DNA of 64,000 bases from Saccharina japonica (lineage: Eukaryota > Sar > Phaeophyceae > Laminariales > Laminariaceae). The stretch spans positions 248,001-312,000 of the forward strand of contig MEHQ01004583.1 of the NCBI GenBank assembly GCA_008828725.1, read 5' to 3'. This document shows positions 23,045 to 37,180 of the stretch, in pieces (position 1 is the stretch's first letter; each line of letters starts with the position of its first letter). Made by a program: the position numbers and the translations under genes. The notes under the pieces were generated by a model, which saw only the letters and a list, made by a program, of their open reading frames with translations, searched no databases and was not told the DNA's origin.

Positions 23045-23162
23045 ATGAAGGAGGTGGACAACAGTTGGACGCTGAAGGAGTTGTACGCTGAGTGCAAACA
23101 CCGCGAGATCGGTGGATGCGCGCACCTCGACAAGGCTGGGCTCATTCGCAAGCTAAAGCATG
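23045..23162 (+). CDS. SAP-like module exon (orphan copy E)
   Basis: ATG 23045 opens a 118-nt exon coding MKEVDNSWTLKELYAECKHR..., a helix-turn-helix-like SAP/Rho_N pattern with LKELYAECK as helix 1 and KAGLIRKLK as helix 2. The donor G|GTGCGT follows in phase 1. The minus-strand copy at 38931-38814 has the same exon length, phase, start context (AAGCGATG) and upstream in-frame stop. SAP modules usually bind DNA, so a DNA-associated role is likely. No T5orf172 exon or other partner exon was recognised in the 1.6 kb before the next family member, so the rest of the protein is unknown. Confidence 0.5.
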
Positions 23163-23164
23163 GT

Positions 23165-24765
23165 GCGTGGTGCGTGTGCGTTAGTGAGGGGCCGGAGTTT
23201 TTCATAGAACGTAAAAAGAAGCGCACTTACAGCATCACCCGCTGGGTCATTTTATCCGTGTATGTATATGTTTTCGTCAAAATTCGAGACTATTTGACGT
23301 TGCGTAAATAGGGGTGAAGAAAATCAAAATGTGCGGCAAAATGAAACGCCCTATTGAGGGGAGGGAGGGAATGCCCTCTAAAACAGTAGTATGTATTATG
23401 CTGCCTTCAAACGAGTGACATGCTTCTTGAACCGTGCCACGTTTACCGTAACTCTTAACAATAGTATCGTGTTCTGGACATATGGCGAGAAATACGGTTA
23501 GATGGTTGGACGGGAAAGCCAACTGCGGCCCAAACGCCTTGCCTTTGCCCCGAGTGTGCCACCACATTCTACGCGCTTCGGTCTACAAAATATACCTCCG
23601 TGCGTAACTATTCGATACTCAGCAAGGCAAAGCAGACCAGCTTGTTGCAAGGTGTGTGTGTTGTAGGTCGTACATTTGCCGAATACGCATTTTCAATTAC
23701 CGCCTGCTCCAGGATAGTTCGTACCTGGTACACGATTTACTTCATTGAGAAATAAGCTGTGTGGCGCTTTTTCCTCCCCGATAATGTACGTATAGTGGTA
23801 CAGTAGATTTCAGGTAGAGGCAGGAAAGGGGCGCTACCGACGTGGGTAGGGAGGGACGGCACCCTTTCGTCATCTGTATGCGACAGGCCGAAATATGTGG
23901 CAAGGAATTCGCGCCGGACAAGCGAAATATTTCAACAAAGCTATGTACGTACATAGCATGGGCAGAACCACGTCCCGCCGGCCCGTTTTACTGTCTAACT
24001 CCCACAGCGCGAACCGAAAGGTCATCCGGCCTGCCGCCCTTGCTGTAAAAAAGGTGTGCCAATATGTGGACACTATTAATACCATACAATTCATCAAATA
24101 CTATTCGTGAATAGCAAATAAATGCAAAATCGTACTGCTAGGTCTTCATTTCAAAAACCAGCAGACAACGACGCATGCACATTGAGTACATGTGATACTT
24201 ACATTTCAAGGGACCGCGCCTGCCATATTAAGTTTCAGCATGTGCTTTTAGTCGATCGTTTTAGTATGAAATAATTTTTTCGCAGCAGGTATACTTTTTA
24301 TTCAGGATACTACATACTGTAAGCAGTACAACCCTGGCCTATGAAAACAGGCCTCACGGAAAACGGCATGCCTCCCGAACAAAATAAAAAAAGGGCATCC
24401 ACCCGATGTTAGAATGAAGCGTAAGCTTACATTCACCCCGATATGTTTTTAACTACAGCAGCATACCAGTGAACCAGTGACAGCGTGCCTTTGTGTGTCT
24501 GCATCCCGCACATACGTCCCTGTATTTGTTTTGTCGTTCTGTAGTTCCTAACCCATAAACCCACCTTACGGCGCTCGTTGTGTTACGGAACGCGGGGCGC
24601 CAATAGAGGCTTGCACTGGCCGGCATGCGAGTGGTTGGCATTGCCGCCGAAGCTCAATTTTAAACAACACCGGTGCGCGAGAACTTGTATGTTTTTTAAG
24701 CTGACCAATATGGGGTGGAGTGCGTGTTTATAGCGTTCGTCTCTGAATCGTTAGTCGGCTCGAAA
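23165..24765. other. Presumed intron or intergenic DNA, no gene seen
   Basis: If the exon at 23045 is real, its next exon should lie here or further on. I checked for the YVY...KVGKT...PERR signature on both strands and did not find it. No other domain is evident. Confidence 0.4.
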
Positions 24766-26100
<1,335 letters not shown>

Positions 26101-27500
26101 ACTGGCGAGGAAATTGCCGCGAGGTTTGCTGAAAGCTTCTGAAACGTCGCTTGTCGGCTTGCACAAAACGGTAGGAGTGTTATTGCCCCGCGAGAGCTGC
26201 GAGGACGAGGTCACACCTCCAATGTCCGACCTATCTACTGCACATGACGCAGACACTACTGAATGGTAGAACCATGGTGTTCGGAGCGGAGAGAGGTCAT
26301 CCTGTAGCATCCTGAAAATGAAATACCGTAGTAGTGAACAAGTTATTCAAGGGTTCAGGACTCAGGGTTCCCGCCGCTCGCCGCTGGCAGATGCTTTGAG
26401 GGCGAGCCGTGTTTTTCGTTGTTCGGATAATCAGCGACTTGATGTATTGTTGGATAGCTACAGCACAGTATTAACCAAGACCAGAAAAGCTGATTCGGCC
26501 AAAGTCAAGACCATCATCATCATGTACGTGATTGGCTTACTCCTTCTGGGTTACTCTAATGCAGTTTAACAAGAGCACTCAACTCTTACAGCAGTTGATA
26601 GCTTGAAAATCGGGATAAACTAAACTTGTGGATAAGGTATTCGATTGTAGCTTGCGTTGTTGTTGTTGTTATTGTTGTGTACCAGGTACTTACCGCTTCA
26701 ATATTAAGTAGGGTGTGTATAGAGACGATAGAGTGGCATTTACATCAGTGTCGAGTAAGAGTGGCCTTTCAGACCGCGACTTGCAGCCTTAGTCTCTACG
26801 ATATAGTACCTGCGTCAGAGTATAAGTGTTCGTACAAGTTGATTTTTGATTTGACAGTGACATGCATTGCCCTCTTTTTTACGTTTTACCTTGTATCCGC
26901 TTGTTATTTTTTCGTACAAGGGACCGCATGAAGGTATTAGGGGGATACTCCTGTCTAAGCATGATGCTCAGCTTGGCCCAGAGTGGCCGTTATTGCCTAT
27001 ATTGTTGTGTGGCAACAGCACGGGGGGGGGGGGGGTTCTTAAAAAACAAAGTCCGCGAGATAAGTGGCTATTAAACCCAGGGAGGCAAGGTGGGGTAGGG
27101 GCCCGCAGAAGAGCGAGGTTGCAAGCGGTGAAGTGCTTTTCGTTGCGGGCTATATTTGTTGCGGGGGGTGGAGGGAGGGTGAAAGGAGGGGGAGGGGAGA
27201 GCAGGAGGGCAAGTTTGTGCGTGCCCTCGCTTATATTTGGTTGTCCTTCAGGCACCTGGTGTTGAGCGTAAATAGTATGTGTGCTATAAGAGTGTTACAT
27301 GTACAATGCTACAACTAGTTGTAGGGGCAAAGTTGCGTAGTTCGGTTTGGTGGGCGCCAGTGTGTCGAAAGAGAGAATGTATACACCAATTCAGGACATA
27401 AATTGGCGGTGGCGGGGGGGGGGGGGGGGGGGGGTCTGTTGGGCGGTACAGTAGTTTTTGGTTTGTTCGGGGGGGGGTGCAGTACATTTAGCAAGGATAT
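26101..27500. other. Downstream of gene A: no gene, G-runs
   Basis: Long G homopolymers occur at about 27020-27034 and about 27414-27434, each in a purine-rich strand. Hydrophobic short frames (26318-26569, 26626-26931) have no recognisable features. Confidence 0.4.
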
Positions 27501-27504
27501 ATGT

Positions 27505-27760
27505 CATTTGTGGCATGTGGTTGCTCGATACTGGTTGGCAAATATTTGGGAGTTTCGTATTATAGGTCGAGACAATAGTATGTATGTATGTATGCATGCC
27601 TCTGGAGTGTGAAGCTGCCCCTTCGAGGTGCAGTCGATGAGGTTAACGATATCACTCGGGCTTTGATGCAATGCTACTGCCCGTACGTATATATATGTGA
27701 GTGGTGCAACGGGTGACTATTAGTTGCTGCTATAAACCTCCTGTGTGGTTTATGTGGTGG
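27505..27760. repeat. Direct repeat, left copy (pairs with 31268-31512)
   Basis: GGCATGTGGTTGCTCGATAC, TTTGGGAGTTTCGTATT, GCCTCTGGAGTGTGAAGCT, CTTCGAGGTGCAGTCGA and CTCGGGCTTTGATGCAATG recur near 31268-31512 with about 75-80 percent likeness by eye. A TATA-like CGTATATATATGAG... stretch is present in both. The spacing of 3.7 kb would suit LTR-type ends of an old element, but no pol-like sequence is visible between them, so this is only a suggestion. Confidence 0.6.
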
Positions 27761-28039
27761 GGTCTCTGACAAAACCGTATTTTCCCACCTGGTTTGTGTG
27801 CTTGGTACGAGTGTATAATGTATGTGCTACTCTCGTCCATGATTTGTATATGGTATACGTAGCCACGCGTGTAACAAGCGTACGCGTTCGACAGCGGCGT
27901 ATAAACAAACATGATAATCAGGCTGCTCCGGACACGCAAGTCGCTGGAGCGCTATACTGTGATACAGGAGGGTAATGCTGAGAGGACTCGCTGTGGAGAG
28001 ATATCTCTTGGCTTGGAGGAGTTTGGGAGATTTGGAGGT

Positions 28040-28440
28040 GCGGGGAGGCCGCAGCAGCACCAGTTGGTAGGTACCGGCCGGCTGCGGCAGCGGCAGTTGA
28101 CTTTGGTGGACAACACCAGCAACGCTGGGGTGGGGGCGAGTTTTACCAGCAGCAGCCGCCGCAGCAGCAGCAGCAGCAGCAGCGTCGGGACCAGCAGAAG
28201 CCGGGGGGCGCTGGTTGGGCTGGTAGCACCGGGAATTGGTTTTGCCAGCCGGGGTCCCGTCCGCCTACAGAGGCGTCAATGGGTGGGTTTTACACGTGCG
28301 CGCGGCTTGGTCCTCGAAGGAATAAGGACGCGATTTTCCGTGCACCGAACAGTGTATGCGCTCGTTTTATCTACCCTATAGTCACATGGCCAGGCAGTGC
28401 ACTGCCCAGCCGACCATCGTCTACGCGTTGAACTACGGCA
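28040..28440 (+). CDS. Gln-rich open frame between the direct repeats, unknown
   Basis: One frame reads GGQHQQRWGGGEFYQQQPPQ, a glutamine run, DQQKPGGAGWAG and then a less biased part with several Cys and aromatic residues (GNWFCQPG, GGFYTCARLGP, CARFIYPIV). The second half looks more protein-like than repeat-driven. I do not recognise it. It may be a gag-like remnant of an old element or part of a host gene. Confidence 0.2.
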
Positions 28441-28999
28441 GCGCGTCGCAGGCTGGAACGCCGACGCTTCAGCAGCTGCGGCAGGTGGAGCCGACAGTGA
28501 CGAGGTCGGTGACAAGGAGGGCTAATTTTATGTCAGGAGAGAGCGAGCTGCTTCGGCAGCATTCTGGAAACTATTTCAAGAACCTTGAGCGCGTACCGCC
28601 CTACAGATGTAAGACCGGTGGGAAAGGTTGAAGTCTGCCAAGCGACGAGCTGGAGGAATTGGTGGACGGTACCGGAGCTTCGACGAGCTTGTTGTTGCTA
28701 TGTCCGACGTGGTGGAGCTCGGTAATGCTGGTGAGCCGATTGCAACGGCTGTTCAGCAGCAGCATGAGGCTGCAGGGGAGGAGGAGCTCGGTGGGGAGGC
28801 TGAGGTAGTGGAGCAATGGGACGGGGACGGGGACGGGGACGCTCGATGGTGCTGGTGTGAGCAATGAGACGGGGACGCTGTGGGCGGCGGAGCACCGCAG
28901 TCGAGCTTGGGCCAGAGTGGTTGGTCATAGCCTTTCGACCTAGAGGAAGCAGAGAAACGGGGTGGGCCTGACGTGGTTGGGAGGGGGGTATCGTGACCG

Positions 29000-31260
29000 A
29001 CGGCTAGAGGAGGAGAACGGCGGAAAGGAGACCAGCAGCAGCAGCAGCAGCGGAGTGCGAAAAAAATACTGTTTGATCCTGGGAAGCAGGCATGTTATAT
29101 TTTCCAGTGTGGCCTACTTTAATGTTGGTGGATTGAATACTTTTGGTTTTGGTTTATTTTTGTTCTTCTCTGATTCTTGGCTGGTATGTCTGAGCGAGGA
29201 ATGTGTAGTAGTTGTGGCGTGCCTGGTACTTTACAGCAGTACATGGTATGTTTATACTATAGAAACGCTACCAGTACCACAGCTTTGCTTGACGAATCAC
29301 GGGGGGGGTTGTGAGGCGATGATTCTACAGCAGCAGTACACGGTGTTTTTAGTCTTGCAAATTTGGTGAGTTGTCTAATGTGTTTTGTACTGCTGTGCAC
29401 AGCTTGTTCGATAGCTCATTTTGTTTGAAGAAGCACCGGTTGTGATAAGTTGAATATGCAGCGCCCGACGTTCCCTGCCTTGCAAGTGATTCTACACCAG
29501 CGGGGCATGCTGTGTTAGACTGCTGTGTACTGGCATACCGTATCATGTTTTGGGATTGAAAGGTGTGCTGAAAACACTACTACTGCGGTATACGTGGATG
29601 CACGTTTCACGCACTGCCCTTTGTCTACCCAACCAAGTTGAGTTGTAATGATGGTAAAACGGAGGCAATAGGTGTTGCCAAAACAGCAAGTAAGTGTGCT
29701 CGTAGATGTCAGAATACTAACAGCAGCAGCAACAGCATCATAATGCCGGGCATCGATATCGGTTATGGCAGACAACTTATCATGACATAGGGGTCTGATT
29801 GGAATATGGTGCGTTACCTGGTACATCGAGGGCCTGAATGCTTGTTTCGGGAAGAGGATAGTTCTGGAACTCTAAGGCTTGATCGAGCAGTCTTGTATGT
29901 TGTTAGCGCACACATACAACGACGACGACGGTATGAGTGTGTTGTTGTCTACGGTGCTTGTTTTGTTATAGACTGCTGACTCTTCTGCTGTGACATTGTG
30001 GATTTGGACCCGAGTTTGGTTTTTGAGTTTATGGTTGAGGGGGTTTGGAGTCATACCGACATCCGCGCCATTTTACTATGAACCATGCCATGAATGTTTG
30101 GTCGTCTACCAAGGAGGGGGGGGATACTGTAGTAGTAGCAGTAGCTGTACTCGGTACCACGACGGAGGCTTTTCACCGCAGATGTTGGAGTCCAGTTGGA
30201 GTTATATAATACATGGATGCGGACTGTGCGCGCAAGGCTACTGACCGGAAGTTTGTCTCTGGTGGAGCAGTTATGCGCGTTGGTGTCTGTGTATGATTTT
30301 CTTCTGTGGCGCAGATGTCTGGAGCGTGTGTCTAACGAGGACTTTAAGGTTAACACGTAGGGTGGGCAGCGCAGCAGGTCAATTTTCTCATCAAACCGTT
30401 GCACGCTGAGATATTTCGCTTTGACCGTGACTCTGTGCTGAGCTTGTGGTGATTTTTATTCACAGGTTTGATTGTTTTGGACCGGGGGGTTTTGGCACGT
30501 TTGATTTTGTGGGATACTAGAAGGAGGTTTCGGTATGCGTGGGATGTTTTTGGAAAGTACTTCAAGAGTAAACGTGCGACTTCAGGAATTCTTAGGGAAA
30601 TGGAAAAAGTGTTGAGAGTCACATACCCATACGTCGAGTAAGGTTTATACGTCAGAAGAGAGCTCCTATGTATGCCGATGGTCTTCATGAATCGTGCCGT
30701 ACGCTTTGCTTACTGGTTAATTGCGCACAACGCGCAGGGAAACCAGAAAGTACTGATACCTATACGTAGTACTTTTGAATTCGGATGCAGTACGGAGATT
30801 GTTGTCTTCTTGTATACTTCCGAGGGGAGTGTCTAGCGGCGGGGCTGCTATAGTTCGATTTGAGATGTGCTCTATATCAGAGACGTTCTGTTGTTCTGCT
30901 CTTACAGAGTACACAACAGAGGGCGGCGATGCTATCGGGCGGTCCGATATTATATGTGAAGACGGTGTTATTGATTTTATTTGAAGGTTTTACCAACAAT
31001 ACCACGTTTGTTGGATTTTTCCCTTCCCATAGTTACTGTCTTGTTCGTATAGTTTAGGAGATCTATACTGGAATCGAGATTGAGAGATTTGTAATTTGGG
31101 ATTGCCCTTTTACCCTGGCAATGGTTATGAACGGAATGATAATAATTCGGGCTTGCCGCTTTTCCTTGGCAATTATTTGTTGTGGAACTTGGGATTTTCC
31201 GTTTTACCTGACACTTATTGGTGATAAAATCGTCGGGATCTACGGTATCGCGCACCGAAC
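29000..31260. other. Stretch without recognisable gene
   Basis: A CAG run at 29034-29052 and AT-rich sequence with short frames. Near 31095-31205 there are three diverged copies of a 'TTGGGATT(G/T)CC.TTTTACC' phrase. Nothing else is supported. Confidence 0.35.
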
Positions 31261-31267
31261 AGGGAGG

Positions 31268-31512
31268 CTGTTTGTGGTATGCGGTGGCTCGATACCGGTT
31301 TGCGCCTATTTATTTGGGCGTTTCGTATTTTGTTTGGAGGCAATGTTTGGTGCGTACGCCTCTCTCTGGGGTGTGAAGCTCCCGCTTCGAGGTGCAGTCG
31401 AGGACGTTAACGATTCGACCCGGGCTTTGATGCAATGACACTACCCGTATATATGAGTGGTGCAGTCGGTGACAACTAGGCTATAACCTCCCGCCGGCCT
31501 TGGTGGCCGTCA
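31268..31512. repeat. Direct repeat, right copy (pairs with 27505-27760)
   Basis: The second copy of the block described at 27505, in the same orientation, including the shared GTGAAGCTCCCGCTTCGAGG region and the trailing TATAACCTCC. Confidence 0.6.
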
Positions 31513-32194
31513 AAAACAAAAAAACGGTACCCTGGTTGTCTAGCTCACGCAGTGAGAGTCGTGTTTTGCAGCGTCGCCGCCAACCGACGAGGGGGGGTTG
31601 TCGTGGTTCAAGCGGGGCAATGGAGAATATGCGTTCACTTGATGTATGATGGGAAATACGGAGCGGTAGTACGTGAAAGCGAGCCGCCAACCAGGTACGG
31701 CGGGGGCCTAAGCGAGAACCCACACTTGTGAGAACGTATTTTCCGTAACACTACAACTCTCATGAATTATACTTGCTAGGGAATATGTGCCCTCCCCACC
31801 CCCACGGCGGCGGGGCCACGATGAAGCAGTTATTTTACTATCGCGCGTGCACGCGTGTGCGTGGGTCCTTGTAATACATGCGTGTTTTCAAGTATTTATC
31901 ATTTTTTTTCAAACTCTTTGCACCATTATAGGCACCCCCCCTTCTACGTATTTCCCAGAAGCAGGAACTGAGCATTGGAGTAACCAACGTGGCTCCTTTA
32001 ATACTGACTCCGCGTGTGTTTACCATCCGCATCACTTGCGCGCACAAGATGACTCCGTACGGCCTAAAAAAACATTTCCCGAGTCATCCTTTCGAACTCC
32101 GCCCCCCAAGAGGTCCGAGACAATCTCGCGTCGCGTGGTGGAGTTCAAAAGTACTACTTGCAGTACAGTACTTACTTTGTATATGAGCAGCTAC

Positions 32195-32696
32195 TTAGGG
32201 CCATTCTTATCGGAGCCATGAATTTCCAAAAATCCCTAAATATATATATTTTCGCGCAATATTTTGTATTTCCATTTTTCCCATTTTTTGTTTTTCCAAA
32301 TAGTAGAATGCGAAGCCTTCCAGACACTTTGCCTTCTGAAGAATTTCGAAAGTTTGGAAATGTTTCCTCTTTTTCGTCGTTTTCCTTTTGGTTTTTGAGA
32401 AAAAATATTGGAAATTTTGGGGGAAAGTTAGGGTCGTTCTTATGGAGCAACTTTTTTCCAAAAATTCCAAATAAATTTTCCAAAAAAAAACAGGAAAATC
32501 AAGAAAAAACAGGATTTATTTGGAAATTTGGAATTTTTACAGAGGGCAAAATATTTGGAAGGCTTCGCATTCCAAAATTTGGAAATTATTTTTGGAAAAT
32601 ATGGAAGTCCTAAAAATTGCGCGAAAAAAATATTTGGAAATTTTGGAAAAAAGTTGCTCGATAAGAACGACCCTTACTCGTCAAGAATGGCCCTTA
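32195..32696. mobile_element. AT-rich foldback element of about 500 bp
   Basis: TTAGGGCCATTCTTATCG at the left end is matched by AAGAATGGCCCTTA at the right end. Inner inverted matches include ATTTTCGCGCAAT against ATTGCGCGAAAA, and GAATGCGAAGCCTTCC against GGAAGGCTTCGCATTCC. The block GGTCGTTCTTATGGAGCAAC also occurs in the middle (32432) and, inverted, near the right end, so the ends seem to have been duplicated inward. TTTCCAAA/TTTGGAAA words fill the interior. No transposase. Confidence 0.85.
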
Positions 32697-32699
32697 CTA

Positions 32700-34465
32700 T
32701 AATTGTAATACAAATGACCAAAAAACACATGTGTCTAGCTTCCACTCTGTGACAAGTTGCTTTACATTGGAAAGGTGGTTGGAGTGGAACTGCTCCATCC
32801 GGTCGCCGGAGAATCTGACGCGCAATCATCGCAGTTGTTGGGGGCTCTTGCAGGCGTACACTAAAAGGGTAGTGGCGGAATACAAGCGTGCGTGCTCACA
32901 GTGCGTGCCTAGGAAACTCTCCGCCGAGACGAGCGAATGTAATGAAGTTGGTATCTTGATTCGCCAACACCGCCTTCCGTCTAGACTGCGGGGGGTGACT
33001 GGTCACTTTTCCCGCGAATGCTGTGTCGCCATTTTCATCCCGACCCTCTCCTACAAACCCCGGGGGCGACGTTCGCTACCCAGGCTGCTGCTGCAAGAGC
33101 CTATTTGAGCAGTGAGCAGCCAAGTCCGGGGACAGACGCCTTCCTGTGTACAGAAGTACTCGAGCGGGAAGCCTGTAGCCTCATGGTGTCACTTCTATCC
33201 ATGCCCCTTACTTTTGCTACTGCAGTATCAAGGACCAGCTATGGCAAAATAATGACTGGCCTACGGCAACGCGAGGCTCGGGTGTAGGGGATCCCCAGAC
33301 CGCCGTGGACTCTACGACGGCTCAGATAGCAGTATCCGCATGAACTCGGCGAGCTTCGGTGTGGCGATATGTGATGTGTGACATTGGGTTGTGCAGTTCA
33401 TCGCTATACTGTGTGCGCCGAAAACGACAATATACATGTGGTCGAGAATGCTATGAGAATGCCTGAGGCAATCCCACCCAGCGAGGGTGACCTCCAAATT
33501 TCGAATTATGCACGCGAAGGCGTATTTTGTAACATGGTGTCCAATATGAGAATCAAGCACTTGTATAATTTTCTTGAAAGCCTCGAATCCTGTAGAATGG
33601 AAGGTGCACTAGCAGCACCATGAGAGAAACAGCTACCCAGCACGTGCGGAGAGCACAATCCGCCACCACCGAGGGGGCTATGTACACTATCCCAGTGCTC
33701 CCGTAGGCACAATTGCGTGGAAAGCGATGCTTGCTATATAGCTGTCGTGGTTTTTATGTTTTCACCGAAGAAGTAGAGAACCGGGTGGTGAAAACAGGAA
33801 CAGAAGCCCGCAGGCGTAGGTTGACGTTTGAAGTTTAATTTCATCCCGCGCGGCATTCCATGCAATGCCTGTCAGCTGTAGACACAGCTATTGTCATGCA
33901 CCTGGTGGTCATTCAGCAGAACGGTCACTCGATCGGCATAGGGGCTGCCGTACGAGATGTAACCTCTCACTGCTTTCGGTCCCTCGCTGACAGGAAAGTG
34001 CAGAAAATACAAAACACCATCAATGCTTGAAAGCTGGTTTCTGGTTTGACATACACACTGCAGCATCTACGGGAAAACAAAATGTACCCCCACTATCCCC
34101 ACATTAATACACAGCAGTGAGTACATTGTTAACGGGTAGATAACCCGCCTGGTTTTTCGTGGTCTATACCGGACGCTGAGCAGAACCTGACATTGACAAA
34201 ACCCTCATGAGACTCGATGTTGATAGTGTAGCCTCCGACGATAGACGATCAACGCGGTGTGATACCAACATTACAAAGTACGCACCCCATTGAGAGCTGC
34301 GTGTCACCACGCCGAATACTCGAATATTTAAAACATTTCCTTGGAACAGCAGCAGCAGGGCTGCACCATGGAAGACGTCAGAGTCGAAGCAACCTTGTCG
34401 GCGGTATGCACATCTTGCAACTTTTTATATAGAGGATAATACTAGCGGTATCAAACATCAGTGAT
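32700..34465. other. Stretch without supported gene
   Basis: Open frames of 80-125 codons at 32731-33287 overlap one another in different frames. One of them (33018-33287) has a fairly even composition but no recognisable motif. Nothing further is supported. Confidence 0.35.
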
Positions 34466-35975
34466 TTATTGTTTAGCAGCCGACTGACGACGCTTCGGAA
34501 GACCACAGCGGAACAAGCCGCAAAAGCATGGAACCCCGGCGACATCAGCCTCGTCCGCCTCGCGCGCAGCGACCATTCTAAGCACCAGCCGAACCCTCGC
34601 CTCGATGACATTGAAATCGCCGCGGAACCACTCGGTTCCGCCGTCCTCCCTCTCGCCGCCTCCCTGTTTCTCCTTCCCAGGCACGACTCGCAGGTCATCG
34701 ATATCCAAGTGCACGATTTTCTCCACGTAGCCGCACCAGGCCACGTACCAGGACGTCTTAAGCTCGTAAGCCTTTTTGTTGTTCCTTGCGGATTGGAGCA
34801 TGCGTCTTTCTGGCGGGTCCAGGGTGGTTTTGCCGATTTTCCACTCGTTAACGGCGCCCCCAGGCTCGGAGTAGATGTACAGGAAACCCGGCGTGTCTAG
34901 CGGGGTCGGGCCAGTGTCGAACCTCTTCTGGGCTCTCGATCGTAGCGGGCCATACATTCGTGAGTCCTTCCCCTTGCCTGTTACGCCTCTCTCCCCCCCG
35001 CCTGGTCCTCGTATTCGTCCTCTTCCTCGTCCTCCTCCTTCTTCGCCACCTACTTCTACTTTTTCTTCTTCGTCTTCTCTTCCCGCCCCTCCTCTTTCTC
35101 CTTCATCTCCACTTCCCCCTCCGTGTCCTTGGATGCGGGAACGCACGCCCTTCTCGTCCAGCGGGTGTTCTGCGATGTGAAACAATTGAGACGGTGGTCG
35201 TTCGCAAGACCGTCGGGTAAACGACAGCGGGTTGTGGGAGGCAGCAGTCGAACTATATCAGCGTAGTCAACAGACAATGGTACCAGTGGGAGTGAGCCCA
35301 ACTATCAGCACTCTCTCGCGAACGCAACCTGTTTTGAGATCGCCCACGGGGAGCGTTGACATGTGCCGGGCGGAGAGAGGAAGCGGCGACAGAGGCAGCC
35401 GCAGAGGTAACAACTGGACTTTTCCACGAACTATTTTTGCAGAAGGTCGTTTAAGAAGACACGCGGATCGTGTGGAGTCTACCTTTCTACAGTATGGGAA
35501 TACATCGCAAGGGGGATGCCACCCAGGGGGGGCTGGAAAGGCGGCGACACCTCCGGAGAATGTACTGCAAGAACTGCTGTCAATAACCAGACACAAATAC
35601 ATGAAAAACGATTCCGTCCACGACCATCGACAACCAAGTGCGGCGGTCGTCCATTTCAGTGACGACCTCCCCCGCTCCAAAACGGTGTGACCCACTAGAC
35701 CGAAAGCTACAAGACGAGGCAAAAGCGCTGCACTGCCAGCAAGCACCTGCGAACAAGCAGGCGAGCAATACTCGAAGGCAGGCCCAAACTTCCTCCATAC
35801 CTTTCAGTAAAATGATCAGCTCGGCCTTCCTGAGCTTCCCAAAGTTGCGCAGTCCTCGGCGTCGACACTCGTCTCGTAGTTCCGGCACAGTAGGTCCCTT
35901 TCCCTGGCTACCAGTGCTCGTCGGGGGGGTGTCCGTGGTCGTCGCCTCCCCTGCAGGACGGGTGAACACACGCAT
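34466..35975 (-). CDS. SAP-like + T5orf172 (GIY-YIG-type) protein B, two exons
   Basis: Exon 1 is 35975-35801 and exon 2 is 35169-34466; the 631-nt phase-1 intron (AAAG|GTATGG ... CGCAG|AACACC) gives 292 residues. A Thr/Pro-rich start leads to the SAP-like module (about residues 28-60; PTVPELRDECRRRGL...LIILLK). Next comes a long Gly/Glu/Arg-rich linker, then the T5orf172 domain (about 150-265): GFLYIYSEPGG, KIGKT, PPERR, VEKIVHLDI and EWFRGD. The C-terminal tail is cysteine-bearing and basic (LPKRRQSAAKQ), which may act as a nuclear signal. The domain keeps the same key positions as gene A, so both look intact. A relative of its exon 1 lies upstream at 37181-37331. DNA binding is likely, and nuclease activity is possible but unproven. 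The start is the first ATG in the open frame. Confidence 0.8.
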
Positions 35976-36404
35976 TCGAATCGTCCGATAAATTTGACGA
36001 AAGGGCTGGGCCGCGTCGGGTCGGCTGATTCACACCAATCAAACCTCAATGAGAACGCGGGCCGTTTCAAGAAGCGTGGCAACTGCTTCGGAGGCATGCT
36101 GACACCGTTGCTGTGGAGGCGGTATTATATCAAAGTTCGTTATGTCACCTTTTGCTAAGTGATGCAACCCAGGGATGTTTTAGCACGCTTTCAATCTCGC
36201 AACTCGCAAATCGCTTGATGCTGCAACCAGGGTCTTTCAACACGTTTTCATATCCAGGATTTCGAAAAATACTCACTCAATCTTCGACAAAGCTACCGCT
36301 GCACAAACGTCTCGTCGCGAGTACTCTAAACGGGGGACGGCGGGCTCGGACAACCCTGGCTCGTGCGGTGTGGTACACACATATGATGCAACAGCCTGCG
36401 GGGG

Positions 36405-36590
36405 GGGTGTACTTCATTATCATGCATGGCCGTAGTCGTATTACCATAGACCCTCGCGTCCCAACAATGCCGGGACGGAGCATAACGGGTTTTCACCGAC
36501 CAGGCAGACATTGCTAGTACCAAGCGCGAAGCGCCGTGAGGTGTCCGGCCAGTCGCATGAACCGCTTGTGAGGCGGACTTGCATAGCAGG
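36405..36590 (+). repeat. GTACTCAT-family dispersed repeat, copy b (long form)
   Basis: A G-run, GTACTTCATTATCATGCATG, GCCGTAGTCGTATTACCATA, GGGACGGAGCATAACGG, TTTTCACCGACCAGGCAGAC and GAACCGCTTGTGAGGCGG match copy a block by block. It lacks the stretch of copy a between GAGTCGCATG and the final hairpin. Confidence 0.8.
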
Positions 36591-37180
36591 CTGGGGAGGG
36601 GGCTTCTTCGTTTTGAGGGTGTTGAGTAGTTTAGCTGATCCTTTAATGGCTCCAATCAAAAGGTTGCAACCCTAAACTAAAGTCAGTCCAGTTAGGAGGT
36701 CCGCGGTAAACGGAGGGAGCCCGAAACCCGCCCGCTTCTTCGCCACTACTTCTCTAAACTGTTGTGCACTCCCATTATGACGCAACCTCTTCCCTCTCCC
36801 AACCACACCGTTTCCCCCAACAGAAACGCTGCCTGATACCAACACATCGAGAAGGTTGGCACGCTCGTCGGCAGCCCCCCCCCCCCGCTCTCGCGTTCCC
36901 TCTCCACGCAGCGCAGTACCTCACCGCTATACCCGGTATTACTCTACACACGCTGCACCACAAGGGCAAAACAATGCGGAGTGCTCAACCTTTTTATCAC
37001 TGCAAAAGGTATTAAACTTTGAACCCAAGTCATTTGTTCCCGATATCGTGGGCGGGTGTGAAAACGGGGTTAACATAAGCCAAACGCTCCTATAAAACCC
37101 TGCAGATGGCAAACCGCACTACCACGTCAAACTTGTGAACCAAAAAAAAAAGCGGGTAGCGCACATACACTTCATCACAC

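Noticed and set aside
30350-30688. 112-codon minus-strand frame (and neighbours to 31255)
   Set aside because: Lys/Asn/Ser-rich from AT-rich DNA, no motif, no splice support.
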